From Cryptomeria japonica (lineage: Eukaryota > Streptophyta > Pinopsida > Cupressales > Cupressaceae): DNA of 64,000 bases. Below, one piece after another: positions 43,793-56,451 of the stretch. Position 1 is the first letter of the stretch. The number at the start of each line of letters is the position of its first letter. The notes beneath the pieces are model-generated. The model ran no database searches and had not been told where the DNA came from. It saw only the letters and a program-made list of their open reading frames with translations. Made by a program: the position numbers and the translations under genes. The stretch covers positions 246,069,218 through 246,133,217 of the forward strand of contig NC_081406.1 in assembly GCF_030272615.1 (NCBI RefSeq), written 5' to 3'.

Positions 43793-45310
43793 TGTTGGCA
43801 TTTGGCATTATAACAGACAATGGGAGATTGTTGGCATTTCAATAAGGATATAGAGAAGGTTGTTGATGATTATGGATATAACTTATTAAGGACGTTTACT
43901 GTCTTGATATTATTATTTTGCCATTGATATCAAGAAATTGATTTTCTAATTCAGTATGATGTTGCCATATCTTGAGAAGTATGATTTGAAGAGTATAAAG
44001 ATGTCGGTAAAAGACATAGAAAGAATATGATGAATAAGGGGATGAATAAGATATTCAATGGGCAACTATTACTGAGTCAGACAATGATGAGATAATGATG
44101 TTTAGATTGTTTTAACATCATACATATGTTGTAAATTGTAAGGTTAATACTATACTATGTTACCGAGCAAAGAACCTAGTCAGTAAACCCTAACGAACCT
44201 AGTTGGTAAACCCTAAGGTTATTGCTATCGGTTAATGAAGGCAGAATGTCTACCGAGTGAAGTTTAGTATTTACCGAGTTGTTACCGAGTTGTAATAGAA
44301 TACATTAAATGGTTACATGCGTTATTTAATGAAGGAAGCTGATGAGCTAGAACTGATTAAATGATTGGTATGTCATGCATGAAGTTTGTTAATGAATCTA
44401 TGGCAAAGGAAAATCGGCATGAAGATCTACAGCTTAGATTGAACCGCAATACCCTAGCACAAGTTCCAAGAAATGTATGCAAGTTCCAAGGCAGGGTAAA
44501 ATGTTTTTAGATCGAAGGATACATTGAACCTGGTCAAAGTTTGAAGATCTGATGGCTATGATTGATCATGGGAAATGTGATCAAGGAGATTAAGCGGTTA
44601 GCTAATTGTTTATAAATAGGGAACTATTGATAAACAATGTATGCGAGCAAATGTATGCACAGGGATGCTACATAGTGATTACTGAGCACAAAAGCTTGAA
44701 GACTTGTTTGAATAATAGAATATAGAAGCCCAGAAGATGGACAAGATTAGTTCTATGTCTAGATTTTATTGAGCAAATAAGAATCTGCTTTAGCATTTTA
44801 GATGTGAAGTTGCAGATAGATTTTATTACTGTTATTTTATGAAAGTGACAGAAAATCTCTTAACCGAGTGGACTTAACAATCTTATTTGTAAAACCCTCT
44901 AGCAAGGTGACATTCTGATTGAGTGTTTGAAATCCTTTAACAAGGTCACTTCTAACAAGGTGAAGATCCTAACAGATCTAAGGGAAATCCCTTAACCGGG
45001 TCACATCTAGCAATGTGTTTGTAATCTTTAATAGGATTTGCTTTTAACCGAGCATACTCTAGAAGAGTATATTTCTTAGTGGGTCCGAAATCCCACAGTT
45101 GTTTTTCCCTATTTGGGTTTCCACGTTAAATCTGGTGTTATGAGGTTTATGATGTTTATATGCTTTTGAGTTTGCATGTTTAATAGTTTTGGTTATATTA
45201 CTAAAGTATATGTTATCGAGGTTGAATCTGATGTTTTATGGTAGATTAAGTTTGTATGATTCAACCCCCCCCCCCCTCTCATCTTGTTGGCTATTGGATC
45301 TGTACTTACA
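43793..45310 (+). repeat. 3' LTR of copia element 3
   Basis: About 1518 bp, starting TGTTGGCA and ending TTACA. A TATAAATAG box lies near 44611, and a C tract lies near 45266-45276. The last 390 bp match the truncated 5' LTR. Twelve bases after the end (TTAAGTATCAGA) also match the primer-site region that follows the 5' LTR. Confidence 0.88.
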
Positions 45311-47920
45311 TTAAGTATCAGAACTATCAAAGAGATCCAGCACTTAACCTCTGAAGCCAAATTTATTTGTTTTATTTTTGCTTTTGCTTTTAATTTTAGT
45401 TGCTAATGTACTTTTTAAGTGTATGATGTTAGAATAAAAAATTTAAACTATGATGCATGAAGGAAGACTAAGAACTACTTTTTCCACCTTTGTATTCTTA
45501 AATGTGTATTCATGTACAAATTTTACAAAACATTATGCAAAAATTAGCAAGTAAAGATTACTTTCCCTTTACGATTTAAGAGAGTTATTTTAACAATTTC
45601 AATGTTTATATATGAGGGAAGTAACTGTTTTTTGTTTTAAAAGGTTATATGATTATTTTGGTTGAAAGTCATAATCGTTCTTAGCATTGTTTGATCTTTA
45701 TAATAACATTAAATTATTAATTTAATGTTATTGTTTCAAGAAATAAACTATTCTAACAACAAACAAACAACCTAGAACTCCTCCTAATCCAAATAGCTAT
45801 AATTTTAGGAAAAAATACTTCATGGTCTATCTTTAGTATAATAAAATCTATCTGATCTTTCAATAAACTAATCTAAATAAATTACAAGTGGTACTAACAC
45901 TTCTACACCTAAATATTGAAGATTTGAGGCATGAAATGTTCATATTGTAGTGATGTAGTCCTCAAGACCCAGTTTTTGTCTTTAGTCCCTCTATTTCTCA
46001 TGGACTCTCTCTTCACTGTGGAGTATGGTGAATAGATAAAAAGTATACTAATAAATGAAGATAAAAGTATAGATCCTACAATTATCATTTTTGAATTTTT
46101 AGAGTTGCTTCCATGTAAACTATGTCAATTGTAGATATTTGAATTTGCCAAGAGGCTATATAAGATTTGTTGCTAGTGATTGTGATCAATTTGATAAATC
46201 GACTAATTATGTATGATTCTATTAGATTCCTAAAACTTAAGATAAGTTGCAAGAAAATATAGAAAAATGAATATCTTCAAGAAGGAGTTGTGTCAAATTA
46301 AATTGGGAAAGCTTACAAATGCTTTTGGGGAACTATAAGAAGATGAAAAAAAATGAAAAATATAATCCCTTTCATGGTGAGTGCTCGTAGTTGTAAAGAA
46401 AAAACTTCCCACAAATCAATAATAGAAACTATTCAATTATTGTTTAAATATATGGTTAGCCCAAAACCTTAGAAAAAGCACATAGAGGCAGACATTTCAT
46501 TATAGAAAGGCTATGAAATATAACCAGTTTAATGGCACCAACCCTCACATACATTAATCGATACCCAACCGATGACAGTGTACTCCTTCACAAACACATG
46601 TTTTGATACCAAATTGTTAGCACAAACACTCTCACGCAGACAAACTATCAAAACAATGACAAGAACTTCATAGTTCAAAAGATAGCTTTTCAAATTATTA
46701 ATACATAGTCATAAATTTGCAATAGGAATTACAGTAATTCAATTGAATCATCGATAATCAGCAAGCAACATGGACAATCATTAAATCAAATAATGAATAC
46801 CCAAATGTTTATTTATTCCTTCAACACATACATTAATGACTACAATTAAATGAAAGGCCTCTTTACTCAACAATGTTGGCCATAAGCCTATTCAACCAAT
46901 CTTCTTCCTGGCACTTCTATCACCACATCATCTACTCTTGATCTCTCCCTACTCAAACCTCAAACCGCATACCTCTCTTTTATTACTTTTTGCTGCTCTC
47001 TCACTATTATGTTCTTTATTCGCCCCAAAGATCTATTCATTTTCCATGCTTCTCAAATTAATTTCCTTTCTCATATCTTCAATCTATATGTTGTCTTCCA
47101 AATCTTTGTCTATGCAAGGAAAACCTCCTTAGCTTTAAGCTTTACCAAATCCTTAGCTTTAAGCTTTACCAACTCCTCTTTACCTCACTCCTCAAGGGAG
47201 TACCAACCTGTTACACATTTGGACTGCTCTCTAAACCCACACCTCAATGTTGTATTCTTCTGATCAACCTCTCTTTGTTCAGATTCCTTGTGACTAATTG
47301 GTTCTCTCTTACTACTCGCCTAGTCTCCTCCCCCAGACCTTCCACTAGCCTCAACCTTGATGTGGCTAATTAATTTATCTACAGATTCATCTCTTGATCA
47401 CCAATTAATTGATTTCTTTCTCTACTCCACCCAGTCATTCGTATTCCAACCCTTGAATACTAGTCTTCATTGCCTATATTTCCCTCTCTCACTCTCACTC
47501 GTTCCACACTGAACTCCCACACTCATCATCGTTGACAAGACAAACTTTAACCTAATTCACCAAACTATATGAAAACAAGAAGACCAAAAAAATGTTTGAA
47601 TGATGTTGTTGCATCAAACTCCCCAAGAGACAAGAAAGCATGTTCTCCTACACATGGGAGTATTGATCAACAAATATTTCCCACTTCTCCTTTCTTCCTC
47701 TTTTTCCAACACCACTCAGGGATACTCAACATTCTTTTATATATAAAATCATTGTATAATTTTCTTTACGCAATATATAGATTGAATCCTATCATGTATA
47801 GTTATCCATAGATGAACCCGCATAAATGAATTGATAGAAAATTAAAATTTTCATGTATTCAAACTCATACACCATGTCCACTTATCTGTCAACTTCATCA
47901 AAATCATCCTTCCACAACAA
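45311..47920. other. Unassigned region with a possible minus-strand LTR edge
   Basis: No gene is supported. On the minus strand at about 46599-46625 the sequence reads GTGCTAACAATTTGGTATCA, the pattern of a copia LTR end followed by an initiator-Met primer site, so a decayed minus-strand element may cover part of this stretch. The part 46900-47560 is pyrimidine-rich and gives spurious Leu/Ser-rich frames. Confidence 0.35.
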
Positions 47921-49977
47921 CTAGTCTTGGACTTCACCAAAAATATTACAGCTTACAATATCCTTAGAAATATCTGCATATCCTACTCCACGTGTCTTTC
48001 CAAATTTCTCACTATTCAACATATCCAAATGATGCAAAGCAATGTCTGCATACAACACCAAGGGATTTACCTCTTCATGTATCTCTTCAATAACCTCTTT
48101 ATCATAGACTTTAATCATGATCTTTGTTGTGCCATTTAACTTAATGTTTTTATGAGCATGTTCCTTCATTTTATTTATTACAAATTCACAAAAATCATCT
48201 TCAACTAAATAAAAGACTTTTGGAAAAGGAAATATGAACTCATTATCTTCTGCCCATTTATTCAAATCTTCACTTTCAGTTTCATCTTCTTGAGGCTTTT
48301 TTCCATTCAAAAAACTTACACAAGCTCTTTTACTTCCGGGGACACAGTAGGGGGCCCCATCCCCATTACATATCTTTCAATTATTATTATTATTATGTTT
48401 TATTAGATTGACCCCAACACCTTCCCCATCCTATGGAAGACCAAGAGTCATAGCTTATAATTCCACGTCAGATGTCCCTATTGGGAATTGAACTTGGGTC
48501 TCCACATTGAGAACCCAGTGTTTTAACCAGTTAAGCTCATCCCCTTGGACTACTTCCAGGCTTTATTGCTTCAACCTCTGCAACTATTTCCATCTCATTT
48601 GATGCATCTTAATTTCCTCCATCATCCCATGCTTTTTTTGTCCCCTTTTATTTTTCATCACTCTTACCCCACTTATTCTTTCAATCCTCTCCATACTTGT
48701 ATTGACTCATTTAGAGCTTTATCATATGTTTTTCTTTGTTTTTCTTCAATTTCTTATATATTTTCCTTCTAATTTATTTCTCATCTACAAGCATCCATAA
48801 CTCCATTCCATATTCATAAATGCCATCATCACTATTTGTTTCCTCATATTTTCTATCTTCTTCATCAATTTCATGCAAAAATTCAAAAACATCATTATTT
48901 GAATTATCTAAGTCAACTTCCTTATCTTCTACCTTTCCTGTGTTCTTTGCAAGCTTCTGACAATTTGTTGTTGCAACTATCTCAGTCTTCTACTTTGGCA
49001 TTTCCTTCGTCAATACTTCTATTTCTTCATCTTTATTTACATCATTTTTTCCATGTCCATCCTCTATTGGCTTCATCATACTCCCTTGTTCATTTGGCTT
49101 GACCTCTTCTTCATATCTTGTATTATCTTAAAGTATTTCCTTATCTCCATGTCTCACAACACCACTTCCATCCATGTTGTCCTAGATTTAACCATCCACA
49201 CTTTATTTGTCTTAGCTTTAGCCTAATGTCTTTTTATTACTGCACTCACTCTACCTAATTATTGGACTGATTTTTGCCTTGAAATATCTTCTTTATGCTT
49301 CCTTTCTTAGCATCTTTCCATATCTTCTCCTCTTGAATTTTGTCATGTCTTTCATGCTTGGTATTTGTTTGTTGTCATAAAATTCATCATAACCATCTAC
49401 TTGTTTACACTTTATATACTTCCCCTTAACAACTAATTTATTTTTCCAACTTGGCACCTTGTATCCATGATTCTTGGCAGGATTTAATAACTCCAATATT
49501 TTATCTTTTAACTTGCATATTGACATTCTCATTTCCACATATATAACCAAAATCAAGATTTTTACTTCAATATACATGTGTAATCACCTATTGTCCAAAT
49601 TTTCTCCCATCCTTGGATTCATTTCTTATCAACTATTTTTCATTATTGACTTATTTTCCTTCATCTACATCATCTCCCAAGGTATCATGAAACTCTAGGG
49701 CATCTTTAGTATCTTCCTTCCCTTGTTTAAAGGCTCCAACATTATTCTCTTATTCTCTTTTAGATACTTTATAATGTTTTTCTACTAAAACTTGGCTTTG
49801 TATGTCTTCTTCATTAACTGTTGCAACTCGTTGCCTTCTTTCCTCACCTTCATCTATGTTTTCAGGCGTTTTACTTGTCTCTTCTCTTATCAACTCCAAC
49901 GTATTGTTCTTGAATTGCTTGATAAGGCTCCTCATACCTGCATACACATTCTTAAAGCACAACATTAGTAAATAAAA
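47921..49977 (-). pseudogene. Degenerate minus-strand coding relic of unknown origin
   Basis: Read on the minus strand, several broken open stretches encode Lys/Glu-rich protein. The longest (48310-47921) includes LNKWAEDNEFIFPFPKVFY, CEFVINKMKEHAHKN and LNSEKFGKTRGVGYADIS. Others at 49577-49293 and 49965-49750 include WKNKLVVKGKYIKCKQVDG and MRSLIKQFKNNTLEL. Stops separate them and a SINE lies inside. Charge and composition fit a retroelement gag or similar, but no diagnostic motif is visible, so I give no family. Confidence 0.3.
48380..48544 (-). mobile_element. tRNA-derived SINE, minus strand
   Basis: Read from 48544 on the minus strand, the sequence starts GGGGATGAGCTTAACTGG, which fits an RNA polymerase III A box. 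It reaches GTTCAATTCCC about 50 bases later (48493-48483), a good B box. A tRNA-unrelated body follows, ending in a short ATA/ATT trinucleotide tail (about 48396-48381). Length of about 165 bp, the two boxes and the simple tail are those of a plant SINE, of the general type of Au. No target duplication is obvious, so it is probably old. Confidence 0.7.
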
Positions 49978-50099
49978 TAAGAGACCAACATGTTTTGATG
50001 AGTTCCTCCTTTATGGACACCCTCCTCTCTTTGTTACTTCTTCATTTGAGTGCTTCTTTCTGCACTTCTTCCTCTCTAGTTTTTCTTGTCTTTCTTCAT

Positions 50100-51160
50100 G
50101 TTCTCCATAATAAGCACTTCCTTCACCTCTTTCAGTGCATGTTGCTTATTAATTAAATTCTATTTAATTAATTATCCGTATAACATAAGTAATTTTACTA
50201 ATTGTGTTAGCCCCTTTAACCTTCCCAAATAATTAATTAAATTTTATTTAATTAATTATGTCCCTATCTAATATATTATTTATTATATCCCTAAAATTTT
50301 ATTTTATTGAACAATAAAATGAACTCCACCTTATCCCACTAGTAAAATAATCCTCTCAACCAAATTAGTTAATTAATTTTTAATTAATTAACTAATTAAC
50401 TAGCATCGTATATTCCTACAAATTCTCCCACTAAGCCCACTAATTAAAGCTAATTAATCAAAGCCTAATCTTCATTACCATTTTCCCCAAATTTTAATGC
50501 ATCTCACCTAACTAAGTCCACATGTGACACCCCTCTTAAATGAATTGCATGCACAAGTCACTTTCAAGCCACCACCTCACTTTTGACCAAGGGTGCTCAC
50601 ATGTGTGAGGATGCTCTTCTCATAGAGTCGCCCTACACTTTCCCTTTCCATAAATTTGTCACATCCTTCTCCTTACCCTTCTTCCACTTTTGCCTCCACT
50701 TATCACTCTCTTGTTCTTCCCAAGATATGCTAACACATGTGTGGGAACACCTTGCTCTCTTCCCCATTAAAAGTATTCTTCCCCAAATTTTCCACCTCGT
50801 GACACTTGTCACAAGGCTATGTATACAATTCACCTCATCTCCTCACACTCAATCATATCCCTCCATCAACTCTCAATCTCAACCATCCATTTTAAATCCA
50901 AATATCTATAAATTGGAGCCTTCTCCCTCACATCCATAACACAATTTCATGTTAATCTTATGCTGCCAAATTCACTAATTGTTGTGAAACAAAGGAGATC
51001 AGTCCATGTCCCTAAGCATTAAAAAGAACATCAAGTGGACAAGGGTGCCTCCATTTCTAGCTCTATCTATAGAGTAATGAAGGTATAAGTCTAATTTTTT
51101 ATTTAATTTGAATGGTTAACTATTGTGTAGAATTAGATTTTATTTGCTTATGTTTTGGCA
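50100..51160 (+). repeat. Probable LTR of the outer Ty3/gypsy element
   Basis: An AT-rich part with repeated AATTAATTAAAT blocks (50150-50400), a promoter-like CTATAAATTGG near 50908 and a following TTTTGGCATAGCCAGCGGGAC (51154-51174) mirror the arrangement of the LTR at 55633-56451, where CGGCACGCCTGGTGGGAC follows its end. Exact borders are not resolved, and no second copy is in the window. Confidence 0.45.
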
Positions 51161-54100
51161 TAGCCAGCGGGACACACGCCTCTTGAAATTCATCTTTAAA
51201 ATTTGAGTTTTGTTAGATACATGCCACCGACTGTTATTCGCCATCTTTGATTGTGTTTTGTCATCTGCACCCTTCGACGTCCCCGCCTGCAAATATTGTT
51301 TTTGTTCTGCTTAGTTAGATAGCTTGTTTGCTGATAGATAGGGTCATTTTAGATATTTGGTGGAGATAATAACTTGTTCCAGTTGGTTTTCTTTTAATCC
51401 TTAGAATACTAACCTATTCTGAATCTATAAGAAATGTTTAACTTTCACAGACTTTTGCAATCGCAAGCTTTGGGAACTGACTGTGTTTTGCAGGTATGTG
51501 GAACAACGTCTCTACCCCTATTTCACCGTCTCGACTATTTGGCATCTTTGCTTGTGCATCAGCATCTCTATAAGTATAGATTTATTTGTTAGCAAAAATA
51601 AAAAATAAAAATAAAATTTATGTTATGGTTTCTATGTGTAGTTGCACATAGTTAAGTAGGGGAAAAGTAATCTACGTCATTATTTGCATCATTGTAGCAT
51701 AATTGCAAATAGATTAATCCAGGAAGGAAAATAAATTGTTATTTTCTCTTTCTATTCATCATAATTTTCATATCATTTTGCATGAATTAGAATAGTGTCA
51801 CATAGCTTAATAGGAAGATCAATTTATCTTTGTTTTTCGTGTCTTCCAAAGTAGTAGGTGTATGCTCTCCCCTTGTACAAACTTGGTTGACCAAAAACTA
51901 GACCTACCTTCTTTGTGGTGTTTAGATTAGAATCCCAAAATAGTGTGAGTTTTCTTCTTTCCACATTCTTATGGAGTTTGTTTGGAGAAAATATCATTAT
52001 TTTCTTTTTACATAGCCTACCTCATGGAGAGTGCTTTCCTCCACAAGGGAACAACCTAAAGCAGTGTTTCCTTCGGGTCACTATATAAATGATTGAGACT
52101 AAAGTCAAGATCTAACCAGCATGAGCATTTTTTCATATGGTTCCAATCTAAAAGGGGAAGTATTCACATCCATGTGAGGTATATGTCTCCAAGTAGGGTT
52201 GATTAGAGTCTTCAGTGGCTTGTTGAATGCTCACAAGGTGTCGGTCCCCTGAATTGTGACTAGAAACCTTTGTGCATAGAAGACACCATTTATTTTGATC
52301 GAACATAGCTATAACTTTTAGTGTAAGGGCATAGCAAGTTTTGGCCCCAAGATACTCACCATAAGGCTCCCTTGAGATGAGACAAAAATCCCCATCTTAG
52401 CATAAGCTACGTGTAGATTTTCGGAGAGAGGGTTATCGATTCATCCTTCCAGTCCTAGAGGCCCCTACCTGTCCTCTCTTGCGAAAACAAAAGTGAACAC
52501 ACCCACTTTAGGTGTCCCTACACTTCCCTCGATGGAGATTCCAGGATGTGGGCTGAAGTTATTGCATGATATTTAACCTTAGGATGTGCTAATGTCCTTC
52601 AAATGTTTTCATTTGTGCTAAGACCAATGGAAATTAGCTTTGAGGAGCCCTCCCCAATCCTACCTTGATCACTTAAAACTTGGACAGTGTGCATTTGTGT
52701 TTGACATTCCTTACCAAGAGATTGACAAAAACTTCACTGCCTTTCAACATCTATGCCTCTGTTTTGGCATCTACATGGGTATGAAACCCCATCTACACCT
52801 TTTGGTGTCTAAGCATAAGAAACCCCATATTCACTTGTCCTTCACCATTTGTGCCATAACAAGATTGTGAACTATCATTTCTTGACACTTCATTTGACAA
52901 TTGGACCTTTGACATCAAACATAGAAAATTTGCAACCTTAGAGAGCCAACATAGACCTATAATCCAATAACCTATTGCCTTAATCATCTTCCACATCACT
53001 CCTTTTGTCATCCGTCTTCACCCATCAATCTTAAAAATCAATTCTTCAACATCCCCAGGTCATCTCACAATAATGATTCCCACTTTCACCCACAAAGGAA
53101 AAACACGAATGGGGGAAAAAAAATTCCAAGGGTGTTCATTCGTACTATGGGTGTTCGAGAGAACTACCCTTTGGGTTTGAAGCGAACCCCCTAATTCGAT
53201 CACACGAGTGACATCACTTGGGTTCACTCGAACCCCCTTTTTAAACCCCCCCCCCCCCCCCCCCCCCTTGAGCAAACCCCTTTTTAACCATTTTTTAAGC
53301 CCTTTTTAATCATTACAAAATGAACCCCCTTCATTCAAACCCCCTTTCTATGCTTCTCTCCCTCGAACTCTTCAACTTTCTGCAGAATTTTGGCCTTCAA
53401 ACCTCTAGTTGAAGGCTCAAATGGAACAATATTTACAACCCAAAATGTAGGATTGTATTCCTCGAAGCAAGCTTTTCAATGACTATAATTTTATTGCATA
53501 TTGAGTTTATTATGATCTTGTTTTTTAGATTTTACCAAACCTAGGTTTGTTACCGAACATAAACTTCTCTGTTCAACGCATTTAGAAAAATAGTAAACTA
53601 ATTCAAAAAAAATCTGAAAAATATGTATGCCCTAGGAATTTATGTCCTCTTTCTAAACCCCCCAAAAAAAATCGATATATATATATATAGAAGAAGTTGT
53701 GTTCAAACGTATACCTATGTCTAAATTATAATTATTCTAACTTCAAAACTTAATAAAATAAGAAATATTCAACATGTCATTATGCAACCAACTACATGTC
53801 CTAGGTATTGATGTTACAAACCTAAATTCAAAATAACTGAGTTTTAATCATTTATACAAAAAAATTATGCATTTTGGAATGCACATCACTCTTAAAAAGT
53901 GTTGTTTGCTAATAAAAACTACTTTTCAAAGGAGATGTAAAGGTGAATACAAATTGATTCAAAAAAAAAATGAAAAAAATATATTTATAATTTGTAGACA
54001 AGATGTTAAAAATCACTAGTTTACATCATCTTCAAATTCTTGATGGTTTAAAAGTTATAGGTGTCGAAAAGTGAAGGTTTTTTTTCAAAATGTTCATTTA

Positions 54101-54707
54101 AGTGTCAAAGTTGGCCAAAAAGTGTAACCCACTATTGTGGGATCACCCCTTTGGACTTAGTGATTTCAATCTTGATCCACCTCATCGTCATCAACCTTAA
54201 TCCTAATCCAAGATAAAACTAGGCAAGGTTTATCCACAATCCCTAATCTTTTGTGATCCCTAAATAGGGTAGTGCTTAAGAACTTTGCCTATCTTAAGTA
54301 TTACACTTAATTAACCCTAACCATTGGGTTGATAATTCTTATCCAATTTTTCTTAGGAACTTTTCCTATCCTAAGTAAGAAAGGGTACCAATCCTAATTC
54401 AAAACTTTCACTAAGGATCTAGGTTTACCTAGTTGTGTCTTGACCTTAATTCAATCCCATCCAATCAAATCAAAATCCAAATCAAGCCTTAATCCAATCC
54501 AAATATAAACCTCAATCCAAATTTAATCCAATTCCAAACCAATCCCTATCAAGTTTTAATCCAAAACAAATCAAATAAAATACTAAGTTCAAGGGTTTTC
54601 CAAATTCTTCTCATTCATTGAAGACCTAACCCGTTCACGATGACATGTTGTTACCTTAAAATATTTTCCCTTGTATGGTCCACACGTGAGCTCAAAATAA
54701 AAATCAA
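51161..54707. other. Leader of the outer gypsy element, no gene seen
   Basis: A long non-coding stretch separates the probable LTR from gag, as is usual in this gypsy group, but 3.5 kb may include other insertions. Notable parts are a run of about 19 C at 53250-53268 inside repeated GAACCCCC text (53180-53340) and a TA run near 53675. I see no supported gene. Confidence 0.45.
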
Positions 54708-55632
54708 ATGGATTCTCATACTAGTGAGCTCTTTGATCCCAACTTACATTACGAGACACATGAATCACAACAAGAGGAAGAAGTTCTAGTTGATCAACCG
54801 GATGTATCCCTGCGATTATCCTTTTTCATGAATGATGCACACAATCAAGAAATGGTAGAAAATATGATCAAGAGAAATCCAAGTGTCGTCTTGTTGGACC
54901 TTGTTTGACAAGGAGCTAGATTCCCTTCAAATTTTGACATGTCCATCCTCACTACCCCGCCAATTGGTGAATTCCTTAACACCACCCAAGCTATCCTCGA
55001 TTCCATCCTAGATCCATCATCACATAATCATATCTCATCTACCACAACTAATCCAACTACCACTCCACCTTTCACTTCCACATCCTTATACAACATGGCC
55101 AATTTTATACATGCACCAACCTCCTCAAACTACCACTCAAGTATCCCAACCCCCCACTTCCATATTTGTGTACCAATACATTAGCTCTAGCATTCCACCT
55201 CCCTCTAGCTATCATCCTTCCATATTCAATACGCATCATCCATATCATCCCCTTCATTACCACAGTCTAACACTCCCCAACTTAGTGAGTTGTCAAAAGA
55301 GCTCCAAGACATGAAAGACTTACTTAAAAACATGAAGAATGGATCAAAAGAAAGCCTATACATTCAAAGAATTATGTCCATACCTTTTTGATAAATCAAT
55401 CTGCATGGCTCCTTATCCTCCCAAATTTGAAATACCAAAATTTGACAAATATAAAGGAAAGAGAGACCCCAGAGAAAATGTCAATGAATTTTGCATAGGT
55501 TGTCAAGAGGTCCCTTACTATGACATGTGTCGTATTTAAGGAGGTTTTTCCTTGAGAGTGTAGGAGGCCTTGCCCTCACATGGTTCTCTGCTTTGCCACA
55601 TGGGTCAATTACGTCATTTCTTGATTTGGTTG
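54708..55632 (+). pseudogene. gag: Gypsy gag of the outer element, truncated by a nested insertion
   Basis: The frame begins at the ATG at 54708 (MDSHTSELFDPN) and shows a TGA at 54906, then DMSILTTPPIGEFL and a Ser/Thr/Pro-rich spacer, then ELCPYLFDKSICMAPYPPKF and IPKFDKYKGKRDP from about 55369. This last part matches the gag core of the inner element (PFPPHFVTPKFDKY near 59854), so the two belong to the same clade. Coding stops at SFLDLV at 55632, where the LTR of the inner element begins. The missing remainder should lie beyond the window end. Confidence 0.75.
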
Positions 55633-56451
55633 TGTAGACACCTAAAATTATCCTCTATAATTAAATAAATATTTTCATTTATTTAATTATTTTATACTAA
55701 GTCTTCTATTAATTAAATAAATCTCTATTTATTTAATTATTTCATTATTCCTCTTCTAAGCCTTTCCTCATTTAAATAAATGCTTCTATTTATTTAAATT
55801 GTCTTTTTCCTAAATTAAATTAAAAAAAAATTAATTGATCCCACTTCCTTTATTAATTAAACAAATCTTTATTTATTTAATTAATTCATTAGCCTTTTCT
55901 GCCCATGACACATGTCACTCATCTCTTAATTTTTCTCTTACCTACCCCCTTTATCATTTAATTATTTCCTCTACCTACCCTTTAATCCTAGCCGACCATT
56001 TATCTTTACACCTCTTAATCTTATCCACTTATTTATTACAATGTTCTCTATATAAGAGGATATTCTTCTTCATTATCAACCCTAATCATTTAATCACCTA
56101 ATCAATGCATCTAATCAATCTAGCTAGCTAATCGGTGTGTCTAATCAATCTTATGCAATCAAGCCTTCTTACGATCAAGCTATCAACCACATTTTCGTTC
56201 TTTGTTCAACTCTTGTGCATACATAAAATCTAAGAGCAAATATATCAAACAAGATCAATGGAGATAGGAAGAAATGGAGATTGAAACCCTACTAGAGATG
56301 TGAATGGTATATTTTGGTATATTTTGTTGATTTGCATGATCTTAGGTATCTCTATTGGTATTGGTGAATGTTTTATTGTAGGACTTAGATTTTTTGTGGT
56401 TGGATCTTTATTGTTTTACAATAGTTTCATCATCACTTTTCACCATATACA
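55633..56451 (+). repeat. 5' LTR of the inner gypsy element
   Basis: 819 bp, starting TGTAGACACC and ending TATACA, with TGTA/TACA inverted ends. It carries several ATTTATTTAATTA blocks in its U3. The exact start could be two bases earlier because of the TGTGTAG overlap. A TATATAAG box lies at 56050-56057. The conserved CGGCACGCCTGGTGGGACTC follows at 56455. Confidence 0.75.
56050..56057 (+). promoter_or_regulatory. TATA box of the inner gypsy LTR
   Basis: TATATAAG stands about 400 bp before the LTR end, in the place expected for the LTR promoter. Confidence 0.65.

Larger units (their letters stand above)
38729..45310 (+). mobile_element. Ty1/copia retrotransposon 3, young, 5' LTR truncated
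   Basis: A copia element of a different family from elements 1 and 2, with gag, protease, integrase, reverse transcriptase and RNase H in order and only two stops and two frameshifts in 4.2 kb. The 3' LTR runs from 43793 to 45310 (about 1.5 kb), but only the last 393 bp of the 5' LTR are present (38729-39121). The shared LTR parts differ at about four places (one C/T, one T indel and changes around the C tract), which indicates a recent insertion. No target duplication can be tested because the 5' end is missing. Confidence 0.92.

Noticed and set aside
48483-48544. Possible tRNA gene on the minus strand
   Set aside because: A and B boxes are present but no acceptor stem closes and the sequence continues into a tRNA-unrelated body with a simple tail, so SINE is the better call.
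46938-49102. Plus-strand Leu/Ser/Phe-rich frames
   Set aside because: The plus strand is pyrimidine-rich here. The frames are complements of Lys/Glu-rich relics or of low-complexity sequence and have no domain features.
50583-50939. 118-codon plus-strand frame
   Set aside because: It lies in a probable gypsy LTR and leader region and is Ser/Pro/Leu-rich from composition; no conserved motif is visible.
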